This document shows, one piece after another, positions 37,601-49,732 of a DNA stretch of 64,000 nucleotides (position 1 is the first letter of the stretch; every line of letters begins with the position of its first letter). The translations under genes were made by a program, and so were the position numbers. The notes beneath the pieces were generated by a model that saw only the letters and a program-made list of their open reading frames with translations, ran no database searches and was not told where the DNA came from. Origin of the DNA: Rhodamnia argentea (Eukaryota > Streptophyta > Magnoliopsida > Myrtales > Myrtaceae); NCBI RefSeq assembly GCF_020921035.1, contig NC_063157.1:12622001-12686000 (forward strand). Reading direction: 5' to 3'.

Positions 37601-39486
37601 TAATGAGGCAGCAATTGGAAATATTTTGTACAGAATAGATGGGCACCATTGGAAGGAAAATGAAATTCCTGAACTTAGTTTGACTGGAGCCTTGGCATTA
37701 CTATTGAACCCTATTGTGCCTTTTGTGCCAAAGATGCTTCAGGCACATTTAGTTCTGGTAGTTTCTGAAGTTATGGATACTCGCATGTTCTCCTTAAGCA
37801 GAGGGCCAGATCTTACAGAGATAGACCTTTATCTGAAAGCATTTGAAAGGTCTGTCAATTTGTACAAGATGCATATGTGTGACTTTTATGTAGGTCGTTA
37901 TGCTCCAAGTGCTGAAGATCCATTTCCTTCATGTATGCTTGGGAGAAGTCAGCCATCCTTTCAATGTTGTATTAAGCAAACGACCAAGGAGAAACTTGAT
38001 CTTTTTGTTGCCAAATTAGAAAATTCATGGAATTCTTACTGGCGGAACATGATTTTGGAAAGCAAAACAGACATGTTATCTGCATCTATGGCGCATATCA
38101 AGTACATATGCAATGTAGTGACTTGGTCAGACATAGATGACATCTTATCAGTCTTAGAGTGTGTGATTTTAAAAGCATATAATCATGACCCTGGTCATAG
38201 CATCCCTCACAAAGATGGGGGAGTGAGTTTCCAGGATGTCTATCTCCTTTCATCCATTCTGAATTTGATGGGCAATTCCATGTTCCAAGTAATATGGCTC
38301 TTCAGGAATAATGGGTACACAAGTTGTCTACACACCTCACAGGATTTATCTTTCCAGAGACAGCACAATTTCTTACTTGAGATGGTCCGCTGCTTTCAAC
38401 AATTTGGCGTTCATTTACCAGTTCAACGATTCTTATTTGAGAGGATGAAAGTGCACAAGTTTAGGCATGAAGAGTGTATAGGAGCACTCTTTCATTTCTT
38501 GGGACTGCTATCATTATGCTTTGACACAAGGTTTGACTTTTTAGTTAAGGCTTGTTTGTCTATGATCATGGTGCTCTTGAATCTGATTATTTTGGAAGAA
38601 GGGGATTTAGTTGCTGTAAGGTCGTTACTGGCTCTAGAAGGAGAATCTGCGTCTCGTGGATTTGTCTCTAAAGAAGAGGTAAATTTTTGTTTGATCCTTG
38701 TGTTCTTATGCATGCCTTTGCCGATTTTTGATCTTCATGCTTCTAAAATTGACAGATCCCTGCAGTTGACAATTCTACTCAAAAAGTTGCGTCCACATTT
38801 CAGAAAATTCAGAGACAATGTCTGAGGTTAGAGTTATTTTCTTTATCGTGCAGAACAATGGTTGCTTCTTTAATTTATGCTGTAGAAGCTTTGATCGATT
38901 GTTGATAAACTGGCGTTTATGTTAGAAATACTTCTAGTAGGTAATTCAGTTGAACTTACGATTAGGGATGTACAAAATACCTGGTCAGCCCCAAAAACCA
39001 AACCAAACTGGTCGAAACTAACCGAAATCTGGGTTTCTATGAAGGTCATTTTACTTTTTGGTGGAAATTTGTTTTACTTATCTGGTTTGGTTCAGGCCAT
39101 TAGGTCTAAAAACTGCGGACCATGAGGTACAGGGTCTGACCATGTATAGCAGAATCTCTGGAGTTGTATTATCCAATGGTGATGGCCTTTCCTCTATCAT
39201 TCTCCTCAAAAGCCATCATTAATTCTTGGGTGTTAAGCCATGACTCTGGTAGTCCACATCTAGGAGTTTTACGTCCCCCCACTCTCTCTCTCTCTAACTA
39301 AGGTGTACCCAATCCCCCAAGCCTTGCGTGAGATGCTCTCTATACCTTCAAGATCGAAGTTGAATTTTTCTGTGGCTCACATATGATAGTACTTGCTCAG
39401 TCTCGGCAACGCCAACCTCATTTAGTTAGTTGCATTGACATTGGCTGCTTTGCCCATTTTTTTTTTGTGTGTGTGTCTATGTATCT

Positions 39487-39522
<36 letters not shown>

Positions 39523-40765
39523 AGGAAGATGAAAGAAGGCTGAAACCGGTGAACCAATCCGAAGGAACCAGTTCTTAATGGTGGCGCTTAGCGTTCTGCA
39601 TCTCTCTCTCTCTCTCTCTTATGCATGTGGAAGATAAAAGAAAAAGGGTGAAACCCATGGTCTGACCGGATACAACCGGTTCGCTTGAGTCTTTGAGGTA
39701 CACATCTGGTTGTGGTTTCACTTTTGAATGTTTCAAACTGAAGCAGAACATTCACAACCACACTTACAATTGTCATTCCTATCTCATTGGTAGTTATGTC
39801 CATGTTAGCTCTGCTTAATTTGATTTTAGTGGGATTTTGCTTGCTTACACATTATTATTCCTGGGTACCTAGGAGAATCTACAATCAGTCTCACTATTGT
39901 GATCTGCTCTTTGGTTCTCGGGGTAGCCATGTCTTTTCTAACATGTCAATATGAAATTCCATTCTTGGTTGGTCACCAGCGTGTTTCATGAACAGACTGA
40001 AGTAGGATCTCCAGAATATTGAAGGCAAATAAGAAGATGAAATGTCTACCTTCATAGCATTGCCGTTCTCTTATTTACATGTAGCCTTCTATGATAAAAT
40101 GCACTTTCATATATTAGTCAGGTAGCTTCTACATCTTTTCTTGATCCCGCCAAAGTTGCGAAGCATCATGTAATTGCTTCAGTTCATTGCCCATTTTGGT
40201 CCAATTACCAGACAAAACTCGTTATTCTTGTTCAACATATTCTACTATGCTCCAATTCAAAGAGTAAGGTCTTGCCTTCATATTCACTTTTCTGGGATAG
40301 TGTTTTATGCTGCTGTATACTTTACAAAACATCTGAAATGTGCAATCAAGGTTTTATAGCTGAAATGCATGCAATATTGTTCTTTTGATCTTGCTATCTT
40401 CAGCTTTTATTCCTCCTTATTGTGTATACAGGATGTTTTCTACCAGTTGCATAAGCAGTAACATCCAAGAAGTGCAAGTTGATTCTTCTAATAATGCCTC
40501 GGGACCGAATCATATGGAGTCTTTTTGCATGGAAGCGAGTACAGAAGAAACCTGCAATGGAGAAATCTTTCTCAAGTGTCTCCTGGAAGACTCAAAGAAG
40601 TCATGTGATTTTGGTGATCTAGTAGATTTCATTGAGCTCAAGAAAGGGAAGGATTACATTGGCTGGTTGAGGAATAGGAGTGAAATACCGAAGAAGGAAA
40701 AGCGAGAGGATGGCTGTCTTGAGGTGGAAGAAAAAGAAATTGACTTGGAGAACGATGAAAGGTAA
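34648..40765 (+). CDS. large conserved plant protein of unknown function (7 exons; two single-base frame breaks near the 5' end)
   Basis: Proposed exons: 34648-34764, 35005-35087, 35466-35999, 37437-38678, 38756-38826, 40118-40263, 40404-40765. All later junctions are in phase. The start MTGRQRKKLSRAS is basic, and most of the protein is Leu-rich and probably helical, with no signal peptide or clear membrane segment. The C-terminus is acidic (KKEKREDGCLEVEEKEIDL). Frame is lost at two T runs: 35055-35059 and 35554-35557. Dropping one T at each gives an uninterrupted 850-residue reading, in which exon 3 begins SQAIALETIACSVDVLLFEN. The breaks are either sequence errors or real damage. I do not know a function. 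It resembles uncharacterised plant proteins, possibly the group labelled DUF7812, but I am not sure of that label. Exons 5-6 are the least certain. Confidence 0.75.
39490..39519. repeat. (CT)n microsatellite
   Basis: About 15 CT units within the long sixth intron (38827-40117) of the uncharacterised gene. A second, shorter CT run lies at 39601-39619. Confidence 0.9.
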
Positions 40766-42640
40766 GAAAACCTAAGCTGTTGTTCAGTGTCGTGTCCGTC
40801 GCCATTTTTCATTTTTCCATGGAGAGAAACAGCAAACTCTTCTTTTTATGTTGACATGACGTGCTATTTATTGCCCGAGCAGTCTCCCAAAATGTAAATT
40901 ATATTCACTGTATTAGGATCCTGGATAAGTAGTGTAATTATTTAATCCGCTTGTTTCTAGTATAGTACAGTGTTTGTATTAGTTCTAGTGTTAGTCTTCA
41001 ATTGTTACATATAATATCCGAATTTGTCAAGCATGTGATCAAGCTTGGTATAAGGCTAAATCAGACTCGAGATTGTTTCTACTTCATTTTGATGGTTACA
41101 GTTTCATTCTTCCGCTCTGACCCTTTTTTTGTTACACTTATCCTTTCTTTGCACTCTTACCTGAATTCCATTCTAAGGCTATTGTTCTTCCTAGCAAAGC
41201 TGTGTCATGAGACGGAGCTTTCGCTTTTGTAGCCGCTGCCGCCTTCTTCGGCCAATCATATATCGGGATATTTATGAGGTCCGTCGTCCGCTTGAAAAAA
41301 TTCTCACGTAACCATATGTGGGTTAGATGGTATAGGTGCGTTTAAGTTGGTTTATCATCCAATTTCAATGTTGGTCCCACCATCATGTGATTTGGGAAGA
41401 AGACAATGGTCAAAGAAAATGGATGTTGTTGATGCATTCCCCCGACCCTTGTTCTGAAATCGCAAAGTCTGGTGTGGGGGCGTAGTCGAGTCAATCTACT
41501 TGCCATTAGCTCGAGCTCTGTTTGATCATTACTTGAGATTGTACTGAACCGTCTGATTTCGAGTCGAGTTCAAACTTGAGGTACTTGAGTATCTTATAAA
41601 GTGGAGCTCAATTTTGCCAATACTAAACTCGATAGGCTCACCACCGTAATCGAGCCTAATCAAACGTTTTCTTTTTGAAAAATCTTTTATGATAATAGAA
41701 AGACAGAGAAGTTCTTAAAAATATGTGACCTACTCATTTCTTTTCTCTCCAATTCGCAACTGTAGAACTGTCCGACCCACAGCTTTCGGAAAAAGGAGAG
41801 AATTAATATGTCATCTATTCCATTACCTATTACACATATGTAAAAACTTGACAAATTACACATATGTAAAAACAGAGGTGGTCGAGAGCCTGACAGACTC
41901 TCGCTTGCCATAGTAAGAAAAAAATAAAGAAAAGAAAAAAGAAAAAATATCAAAAAATTATTATTAAAAAGTTTAGCCAATGATTTTTTGCCAAAATTTG
42001 TTGGGTAGATTCAATTAGCAAAACGTGAAAATATTTATGATTGAATTGACAAAAGTGTAATTGAAATCTAGTAATCGCAAACTTCACAGCGCTGTAGAAA
42101 TGGGCTTGCTGTCCCGGAGGATAAAAACATGACTGTCGGACTTAAGTGACAATATGATTGTTTAAAGATACATTTTGACGAGCAGAACCCATTTTTTAGG
42201 TTTAGATTGTGTTTTAGAATTATAGGAACAAAATATTTGAGGTGTTAACAAAGTGGCTTTTGACTTAACAAGTGACCCCATCGCTTACCAACGCGTTCAT
42301 TATTTTACCATCCTCATATTTAGTGGTAAATTACCAAGTATTTTACAATTTCACAAGTAGGCCCGCCAATTAATAAGTAAACTACCAACAAAAGTACGAT
42401 TATACCGTCTTCAAATCCAGTATCCGATAATAGATTACCGATTGCTGTGAAAGCATTACAATTAGACCCGTCGGGAACTTTGTAACACACTGTTGGAATG
42501 CTATTTCATCATGCCACGTCTAGTAATAGATTGCGAAGTACTTTTGAGATTTTATGATTGAGCTCCAACGAAATGACGACTTAGCATGAATAACAGTATC
42601 CAGTAATATGATTGATTTTTGTCAGTCACCTGAGTTTATT
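40766..42640. other. 3' UTR, then intergenic with a MITE right-arm fragment
   Basis: Sequence after the stop is probably 3' UTR to about 41000. About 41960-42060 looks like a right arm of family 1 ('gattgaattgacaaaagtg') without its left partner. 42250-42560 has loose 'ttaccaa' repeats. No gene is apparent. Confidence 0.4.
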
Positions 42641-42644
42641 AACG

Positions 42645-43453
42645 AAATTGTGCCAATTCAGTCATAAACTTTTTGTTGTGGTCGATTCAGTCCTAAATCT
42701 TTTGCAATTGTGTCAATTCAGTCCATCTAGCGATTTTTGGCCGGCCGGCGCAGATGTGGTTGCCGGCCGGCCGACAACCTAATATTTTAATTAATTATTT
42801 TATTTTTTTCTTTTCTTTTCCTTTTCTTATTTTTATTTTTTTTCCTTCCCTTTCCCTTCCCTATTCTTCGGCTTCAACTTCCTTGTTCTTCGGCTTCAAC
42901 TACACCAGTTCACCAACCCGAACCAGCTGCAGGCCACCCACCACGCCACCGTAAGTCCACAACCCCATCATCTCCGCCTTCGCTCCGCCCCCGCACCTCC
43001 TTGCCGTAGTCGCCGCCGCGCCCCGCCTTGGATCTACGTGTTGAGGGCCGCCGGGCCGATCCACATCACGAATGGTTGCGTGTTCACCGGACCTCGGCGA
43101 GGCTCTTGTCGGCCTTGTCATGGCCGAGCGAGGCTCGACCTCTCCCACTCGGCCATGGCGAGGTCGGACCTTGCCTAGTCCTCTAGCCGGTCGCCGGCAT
43201 AGGACCGGCTAGAGGTAGCACGAGGAAGGGGAAGATGAAGCGGAGGGAGGGAAAAAAAAGGAAAAAATAAAATAAAAATCACAAAAATTATTAAAATATT
43301 TGGTTGTTGGTCGGTTGGTGTCCACGTTAGTGTCAGCTGGCTAAAATTCGCCGGATGGACTAAATTAGGTTTAGGACTGAATCGGGAAAAAAAAAACATT
43401 TAAGATTGAATTGACACAATTGCTATAAGTTTAAGACTTTTTTGGTTATTTCC
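42645..43453. mobile_element. Mutator-type MITE, family 1, copy G (left end trimmed)
   Basis: Begins inside the arm ('attgtgccaattcagtcata') and ends TAAGACTTTTTTGGTTATTTCC. The GC-rich core (42740-43200) contains 'gccatggcgaggtcg'-type repeats like copy C. The outermost left end and target duplication are missing. Confidence 0.65.
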
Positions 43454-43814
43454 AGTTGGTTCCGCTATTAGCGAACGGAATATTAGAATTCTGCTAAATG
43501 CCAATTCTTGTTGCAACAAAACAAAGGACGGACATTCACACGCAGGATGCTGCAGCTTGTACAAATGGAAGCTAGTTTTTAGCATCATTATTCGTAGGTT
43601 ACAATACATTCTTAAGGTCCCTCCATAGCCATCTTTATTGACAAGGCAAAAGCACCCAACAAACTTCCCCAAAACGATTGATCCGAATCCTCCGACCACT
43701 CCCTCCACAAAGCCAAAACCGGATCATAAAAAGGCCACCCGGACCAAACCCATGGTGCATATAATCTCTCCGGGAGAGGCTCCACATGGACATATGTTAT
43801 GTGCTAATGCTCCA

Positions 43815-44908
43815 TCAAGGAGTAGCCTTCCTTGGGCGGGACGGACCGGGCGGGATTCCCGGGAAGCCGAATGAAGGCTGGAATGGAGATTGAGGAAAAG
43901 GAGTCGGGTACGATGGCATAGGGGTTAATAATAGTCCTGGAATCCGCGGAAGAAGGACCACTGCCTGCTCTTGTGATGGCTGGAGTGGGTTCCGTGGCAG
44001 GACGGGGTCCGGCTGAAATGGGTTTGCTGCCAAATTAGGAGGAAGAAAGCGCTCCGGTCGATCGAGTGGTGGGACGGGTTTTGAACTGCCGTTGCCAGGA
44101 TTGTTTTTGGAAGGTGTCCCGAAAACTGGGGGCAGATTTGGGAGCCCAGGAAGAGGAGGGAGAGCAGGGAGTTGCGGCAGCGGCGGAAGCTGGGGAAGCA
44201 ACGGGACCGAAGGCACCACGTTGGTCACTGGTGGGAGGTCCGGTGTGGCAGGGTCTTGAAGTGGAGGGGGGAACGTCGGATCATAACTAGGAGGCGGAAA
44301 CTTGAATCTTTTCTCGGAGCCGAACTCTGAGCTTGGCTTTTCGTCGCACAGGTTGGGTTGTTGCCGGGGCCTGAACGTGAAGACCCCGGCGGAGAACACG
44401 TGATCTCCATTCTTTCTCATTTTGAAATGGAGGGACGATGAGGTCACGGCGGAGGCCAGGGCGCAGTTTGGCTCGCTGCTGCTGATCAACTTCACAGAGC
44501 AACCCTTGATTCTTCTCACGTGCTTACCGATTGAGAACGGCAAGTAGACTTTGAACTCCCCATGCTCGTCAGTCTTCGCTTCTTTGCGAAAGCTCAGTTT
44601 GGCGCTTCCGTCTTTGCATTCGACTGCCACAGATGCACCTGCACAGAACAATTACCATAAACTATCAGCCATTTATGTATGAACCATAAAGTTCACACAA
44701 ACAACAAACCAGAGGCTAATTTGTCGTGAAGCCTAGCACAGATTGGACCTGGAATGAAGTGGCTGGCCTTCGAGAACGCTTGCATGAAGCACGTGTCACA
44801 GTAGACCATGCCGACGATGGCGGTGGAAGGAAGCTTCTTATCGTGGGTGGCTTCGGAGATTCTAAATGCGAAACGTAGGAACAAGAATGCTATCAGAAAC
44901 CAAGACAT
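43815..44908 (-). CDS. secreted proline-rich protein, pollen Ole e 1 / extensin family
   Basis: Predicted cell-wall protein. Exon 1 runs 44908-44749 and exon 2 44638-43815, giving 327 aa. Residues 1-20 (MSWFLIAFLFLRFAFRISEA) are a signal peptide. An Ole e 1-like domain follows to about residue 140, with the hallmark GMVYCDTC and, across the splice, FIPG + ASVAVECKDG. The rest is about 45% Pro/Leu/Phe with PPLPxLP-type runs, which may be partly hydroxylated. No transmembrane or GPI signal is seen. A second, in-phase donor at 44709 (GTTTGT) would insert 13 residues and give 340 aa. I prefer the donor at 44748 (GTCCAA) because it restores the usual family sequence. Ole e 1 members are common in pollen and in growing walls. 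The role here is inferred from family only. Confidence 0.88.
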
Positions 44909-44924
44909 TTTTATGGTCTTATGT

Positions 44925-45900
44925 AGAAGTTATTCTCGAGACAGAACCAGAACGAGACGAGGCACCGGACAATAGTCTGGTCTCACTGTCACTTGTCCCT
45001 CTTTTGGCAATAGTCCGAGGCATATAAATAAATAACATGCTCATCAACTTGCGAAGCCTTGACCCCCCGCAAAGTACTCCTTTTATGACATTCATGCCGA
45101 AGCCAGTCAACTAAAAGCTTAGCAGCAGTGAATGTAGAACGGGTTCCTGCCACCGAACACCCCTCAAAGCACAGGCGAAATGGATGATCGAAAGCCAAAA
45201 AGGTAACCAAAGAGAGAGGCCTTGGCATGATTGCTGTTGGGTGTTAGAATGTGAAGTTGCACTACACATTTATTGAGTTCGTTCGTTTGTTGGTTAGGAA
45301 ACCCTGTTCAGCGAATAGTTGGGTCGCTGTTGGCTCACGAGATCCCCTTGATGAGCCCCAAAGTTTCATGGGATCATCTTGCTACAACCAACAAATGAGG
45401 GAACTGTCCACATGGGAGTCTAGACACATGCGGTCGTTCCTCTCGAAAGTGAGTATGAATTGAATGGAGATTTTTCATGGGAAATTACTGTCCTGGAGCA
45501 CCTACATGTCCTTTTCGACGTCGATCTAGCTGAACACCTTTTAGAATTAGGACACGAAGTTGAACGAACTTAGTAGCAACCTTTGCGTTTGCATGTGATG
45601 GATGTGGAATAGACGCAACATATGGAATATATTCGGTGTCTACGTCGACCAAAAAATCTGACATCTATACTGTTAGGAACGTGAGCGATCTGTTCTAATC
45701 GATGTTTCGAGATGGTCTTGCAAAATTTCTGGGCCATTTGATGCACTTTCGTGTTGTGGCAATCCAAGAGAAGAGGCAAGAGTTTTTGCTAGAGTTGCTA
45801 GAAGTTTAACCATGTCAGAAGAATCGTACTCAAGAAATATAAGGCCATGCAAAGATGATAAACAAAGGTTATCACGTGCACGAGCATAATGTTTTTCATC
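44925..45900. other. intergenic, promoter side of the Ole e 1-like gene
   Basis: Contains the upstream region of the minus-strand gene. No other gene is apparent. Confidence 0.4.
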
Positions 45901-45910
45901 AATTTGCACA

Positions 45911-46693
45911 GGAAAATTCCAAAAAAGGGTCTAAGTGCTCTTATTTTCACAAATAAGGGCCTAAAGTGGAACTTGTTTTAAATAATAATCGGAAGTGTAT
46001 TCATTATATTAAAGAAGGGCCTGAAGTGCACATTGTTTCAAATAAGGGCTTGAAATGATTGTATTAGTCTCAAAAAAGGGCTTGGTTCACTTTAGTTAGG
46101 GGCATTTTAGTAATTTACTATTTTATTTTATTTTTTCCATTTTACTATTTTTTAAGATATTTTGGCAAAAAAGTAAAAGATAAAAACAAAGAAATAGAGG
46201 TGGGAGGCCTCCCGCATGTAGCTGCTGTCCCACCACCGCCGACCGGATGTAGCAATAGTGGCCCTCGGTCGGACTCGGGCAAGGGCTAGCAAGTTGTCGC
46301 CTTTAGTTAGAGGGGTTGCTGGCTCTTGCCGAGGCACCAGCGACCTTGACGGCCATCGCCGCCGCCTTGCCAGTTGTCGGGCGGCAACCACAGATGGGAG
46401 GTTTGACCTCTCACTTAATTTTTTCCGTTGTTTTTAACTTGTTGTTTTGTTATAGTTTAATTTAACAAAAAAATAGATTAAATTTACATTTTACCAAAAT
46501 ACCCTTGATCGATTGGAAAAGTTGGCTAGCCGGTCGACCGCTAGGTCAGACCCTTATTTGAAACAATCATAGCCACTTGAGACTCTTCTTTGAGACTATA
46601 ATGGCACTTCATGTCCTTATTTGAATCAAAGTCCATTTTATGTCTTTATTTGAGAAAATAAAAGCACTTGGGGTTCTTTTTTGAAAATTTCCC
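45911..46693. mobile_element. TIR element, family 2, copy 1
   Basis: The left end GGAAAATTCCAAAAAAGGGT is mirrored by the right end, which reads GGGTTCTTTTTTGAAAATTTCCC. Arms carry 'cttatttgagaaaataaaag' and its complement several times. Flanks ATTTGCACA (45902-45910) and ATTTTCATA (46694-46702) agree at 7 of 9 bases, so a 9-bp target duplication is likely. The core (46200-46400) is GC-rich and non-coding. Confidence 0.7.
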
Positions 46694-46974
46694 ATTTTCA
46701 TAGGGCGGCCCTTTTTCACTCTCTTTCACTAATACACTCCATTTCACAGCGTTTTTTACCATTTTGTGCTTGTTGATCGGCTAAAATGTGAAACAAACCG
46801 AATTAATGCACCAAGAGCAATACATCAGAATTTGGAGTCCACCTTCAACTCCAGCACAGCGAATCGACCTACTTTTGTGCTTTCCTGGATTATTCCACTC
46901 CCTTTTTACCGAACCTCCAAATCTTGACTACATAATCTTTTATGATACATAATTTAATCTGCTATCAATTGGAA

Positions 46975-47190
46975 ATATCCTTTTTGAAAAATACTTTCCT
47001 AAAAGTAATAGTTTATATCGCTTGAAATAATTAGTTAATAAGAAATATTTTCATTATCAATGACAATTTATGTCTAAATATTTTTATTGACCATGAAAAT
47101 ATTTTTCGTTCATTCAATTTTGTAAGTGATAAAAACGATTATTTTTACAAAAATATTTTTTAAATGATTTATTTTTAGCGAAACAAAACA
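46975..47190. repeat. partial family 3 TIR element
   Basis: AT-rich sequence with 'cgcttgaaataattagttaa' and 'aaaaatattttttaaatgat', the same phrases found in 31721-32354. Only part of the element is present. Confidence 0.45.
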
Positions 47191-47845
47191 ACCCAATATC
47201 AATGCCTAAAGTTGAGTATTCATGACCATATATATGGATGAACATGGTTCCAAAGTAGAATCGGATAATCGGCTTCCAGTTTGGTTCCAAGTTCTGATGA
47301 ACCAAAATAGGTTCCCAGTTCTATTTTTCCTAGGAGCTGCCTAGTTTCGGTTCTCTATTCTAGAGTTCTGCCTCTCGACCGCACGACCTCTTGTCCACTG
47401 GCGACTGTCAATCGCTAGCGAGTGACCTCCTGTCCACCTGTTCCATCACCAATGACTGTCCCTCTCTGGCAAAGCTCTTTCCTTTTTCAATTTTCACCTT
47501 TACTCCCCAAGATCACTAGCTTTCACCTTTACCTGTCGCACGACCTCTTGTCCACCAACGACTGTCTATCGCAGCTTCGTCAACCTCTATAAATCAGGTA
47601 ATGTTTATGCATTGTTTTGATTGTAGTTGGAACTGAAGTTCAGCCTTCCCTGTTCAAGCATGTGTCGGACCATAATCTATTCGACCAAATGCCCTAAAGG
47701 CATGATTGAATGGTCCAAGGTATTATCAGATCCGTCACATGGATTCAAGCATGTGTCGGAGCATGTGTCGGACCATAATCTGTTCGTCAAGAACTATATA
47801 GTACCGTTCAACTAGGATGAAAAATACTATAATTTCCAACACTAA

Positions 47846-48333
47846 GGCTCTGTTTGGTTCAGCATTGCAAATGAGCATTGGGGCTCTAAAGTCCCTTGGC
47901 CAAATGTAAATGGTGATTGATTCATTTTTTGGCTCACTTTGAGGATATCCAATTGCATCTCAAATGCACTCCAAAGTCCTTTAGCCCAAAGTACCTTTAG
48001 AGGTACTTTGGGCTAAAAGACTTTTGCAAAATGCAATTAATTTTTTGTCACCTTCGCTTGCCGCCACCGCCCACCGCCATCGCCCATTGGCCGCGGGTCG
48101 CCGGTCGCTAATCGTTGCCGGCCGCCACCGTTGCCGCCTTTTTTTTCAAAAGGAAAAAATATTTTACAAAGTTCATTTTTCACCAAACAACATTTACATC
48201 AAAGTTACTTTCTAAATGTGTTTTCAAAATACACTTTACCAAACATTACTTGTAATTTTGAAAAAGGCCTTTAGCCCAAAGGTATTTGCATTTTCTTAAA
48301 GTCTCTTGGCCAAATGCTGAACCAAACAGGGTC
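47846..48333. mobile_element. Tourist-like (PIF/Harbinger) MITE
   Basis: The left end GGCTCTGTTTGGTTCAGCA and the right end TGCTGAACCAAACAGGGTC are near-perfect inverted repeats. Both sides show TAA (47843-47845 and 48334-48336), the three-base duplication typical of PIF/Harbinger elements. Length is 488 bp with no coding sequence. The inner arms ('aaagtcccttggccaaatg') are also inverted. Confidence 0.82.
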
Positions 48334-48752
48334 TAAGACATTTCAGTAGGATTAGATGTTATAATATTATGGATGATGTGATCTCACATTTGATTATTTC
48401 ATTAACGTTTTATTGATTACATTAACTTGAGTGTTAATTATTCTTGCCTAAAAGTCATGACATGTAAAACTTAATATAACGTCTTGATGGACAACGTTAT
48501 TCGAATAGGTGCGAAAGGGAGAATATAAAAGGATCATCTAAGCCAAACCCTCTTAGTTTTCATTCTAACATACATTCAAAACGTACATGGAAGAGACACC
48601 TATCGTCAACCGTTAAACGCTCCATGAATTCCGATTTATCAATGGATGGAGGTAAGCACAAATTCTTTACGTTCCCACATTCGATCCCGATTATATGCAA
48701 TTTTGTTGGACAGCGTATAATCGGTACATTCGATCTTTTAGAATTACTTATA

Positions 48753-49732
48753 GGAAACTTCAATTTAAGGGCCCCAAGTGTTCTTAGCTTTTCAAATAAG
48801 GGTCCGAAGTTGATCTTATTTTAGAAAAGGGTCTCAAGTGTCCTTATTATCTCAAATAATGGCATGTAATAGTCATAATTATTTCAAATAAAGGCTTGAT
48901 CTCCCCGGCCGACCGGCTGATCAAATACTCCTACCGATCAAAGGTTTTTTTTTTTTTGTCAATTTAAAATTTAAACCTAATTTTTAATTAAATTAAATTA
49001 AAAATAAAAAAAATCAAAGTTAAAAAAAAAATAGGTAGCGTCTCCGGGCGAGAAGGGTTGCCTCTCGCTCGTGGTCGCCACCCCGTTGTGGGTGGAGTGG
49101 AGGCGCCGAGGCATTGACGACCCAGTAGGCTAGAGGCGAGGGCCCTCGCCTCGGTAGAGGGGAGACTGCCGACCTCTCTACGGACCAGCCGGATCGTCGC
49201 AACCCCGGTGGTGACTACTACCCGGGTCCGGCAGAGGGTTGTGACCCTCCCCCGGACTCGAGCAAAGGCCGGCGACCCTTGCCCAAGGAGAGGGTCGCGG
49301 CCCTCTCCCTGTTATGGCGAGGGCTAGCCGGCCCTCGCCTACGATTGGCGGAGTCACCAGAGCCTCAACGGCTTTTGCTATCGCCATACCGGCGTTGAGA
49401 CGACGGCCACAAGCGGGAGAGCTGACCTCTTGCCCGGCTTTCTATATATATATTTTTTTACTTTTACTTTTTTTAAAAAAATTTTGGAAATAGAAAAAAG
49501 GGAAAAAACAAATAAAAAGAATTAAATTACGGAAATTCCCCCACCAATAGGTGAGCTTAAGCCCTTTTTTGAGACTATATGGCCACTTTAGTCTCTTATT
49601 TGAAATAATATCCACTTCATGCCCTTATTTGAGATAATGAGGGCACTTTAGGCCCCTTTTTGAAATAAAGTTAACTCCAAGCTCTTATTTGAGAAAATAA
49701 AGGCATTTCGGACCCTTTTTTGAAAATTCCCC
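48753..49732. mobile_element. TIR element, family 2, copy 2
   Basis: The 980-bp relative of 45911-46693 has mirrored ends (GGAAACTTCAATTTAAGGG and CCCTTTTTTGAAAATTCCCC) and repeated arm phrases ('cttatttgagataat'). It is flanked by a perfect 9-bp direct repeat TTACTTATA (48744-48752 and 49733-49741). The core 49030-49430 is very GC-rich. Its ORFs are compositional. Confidence 0.85.
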
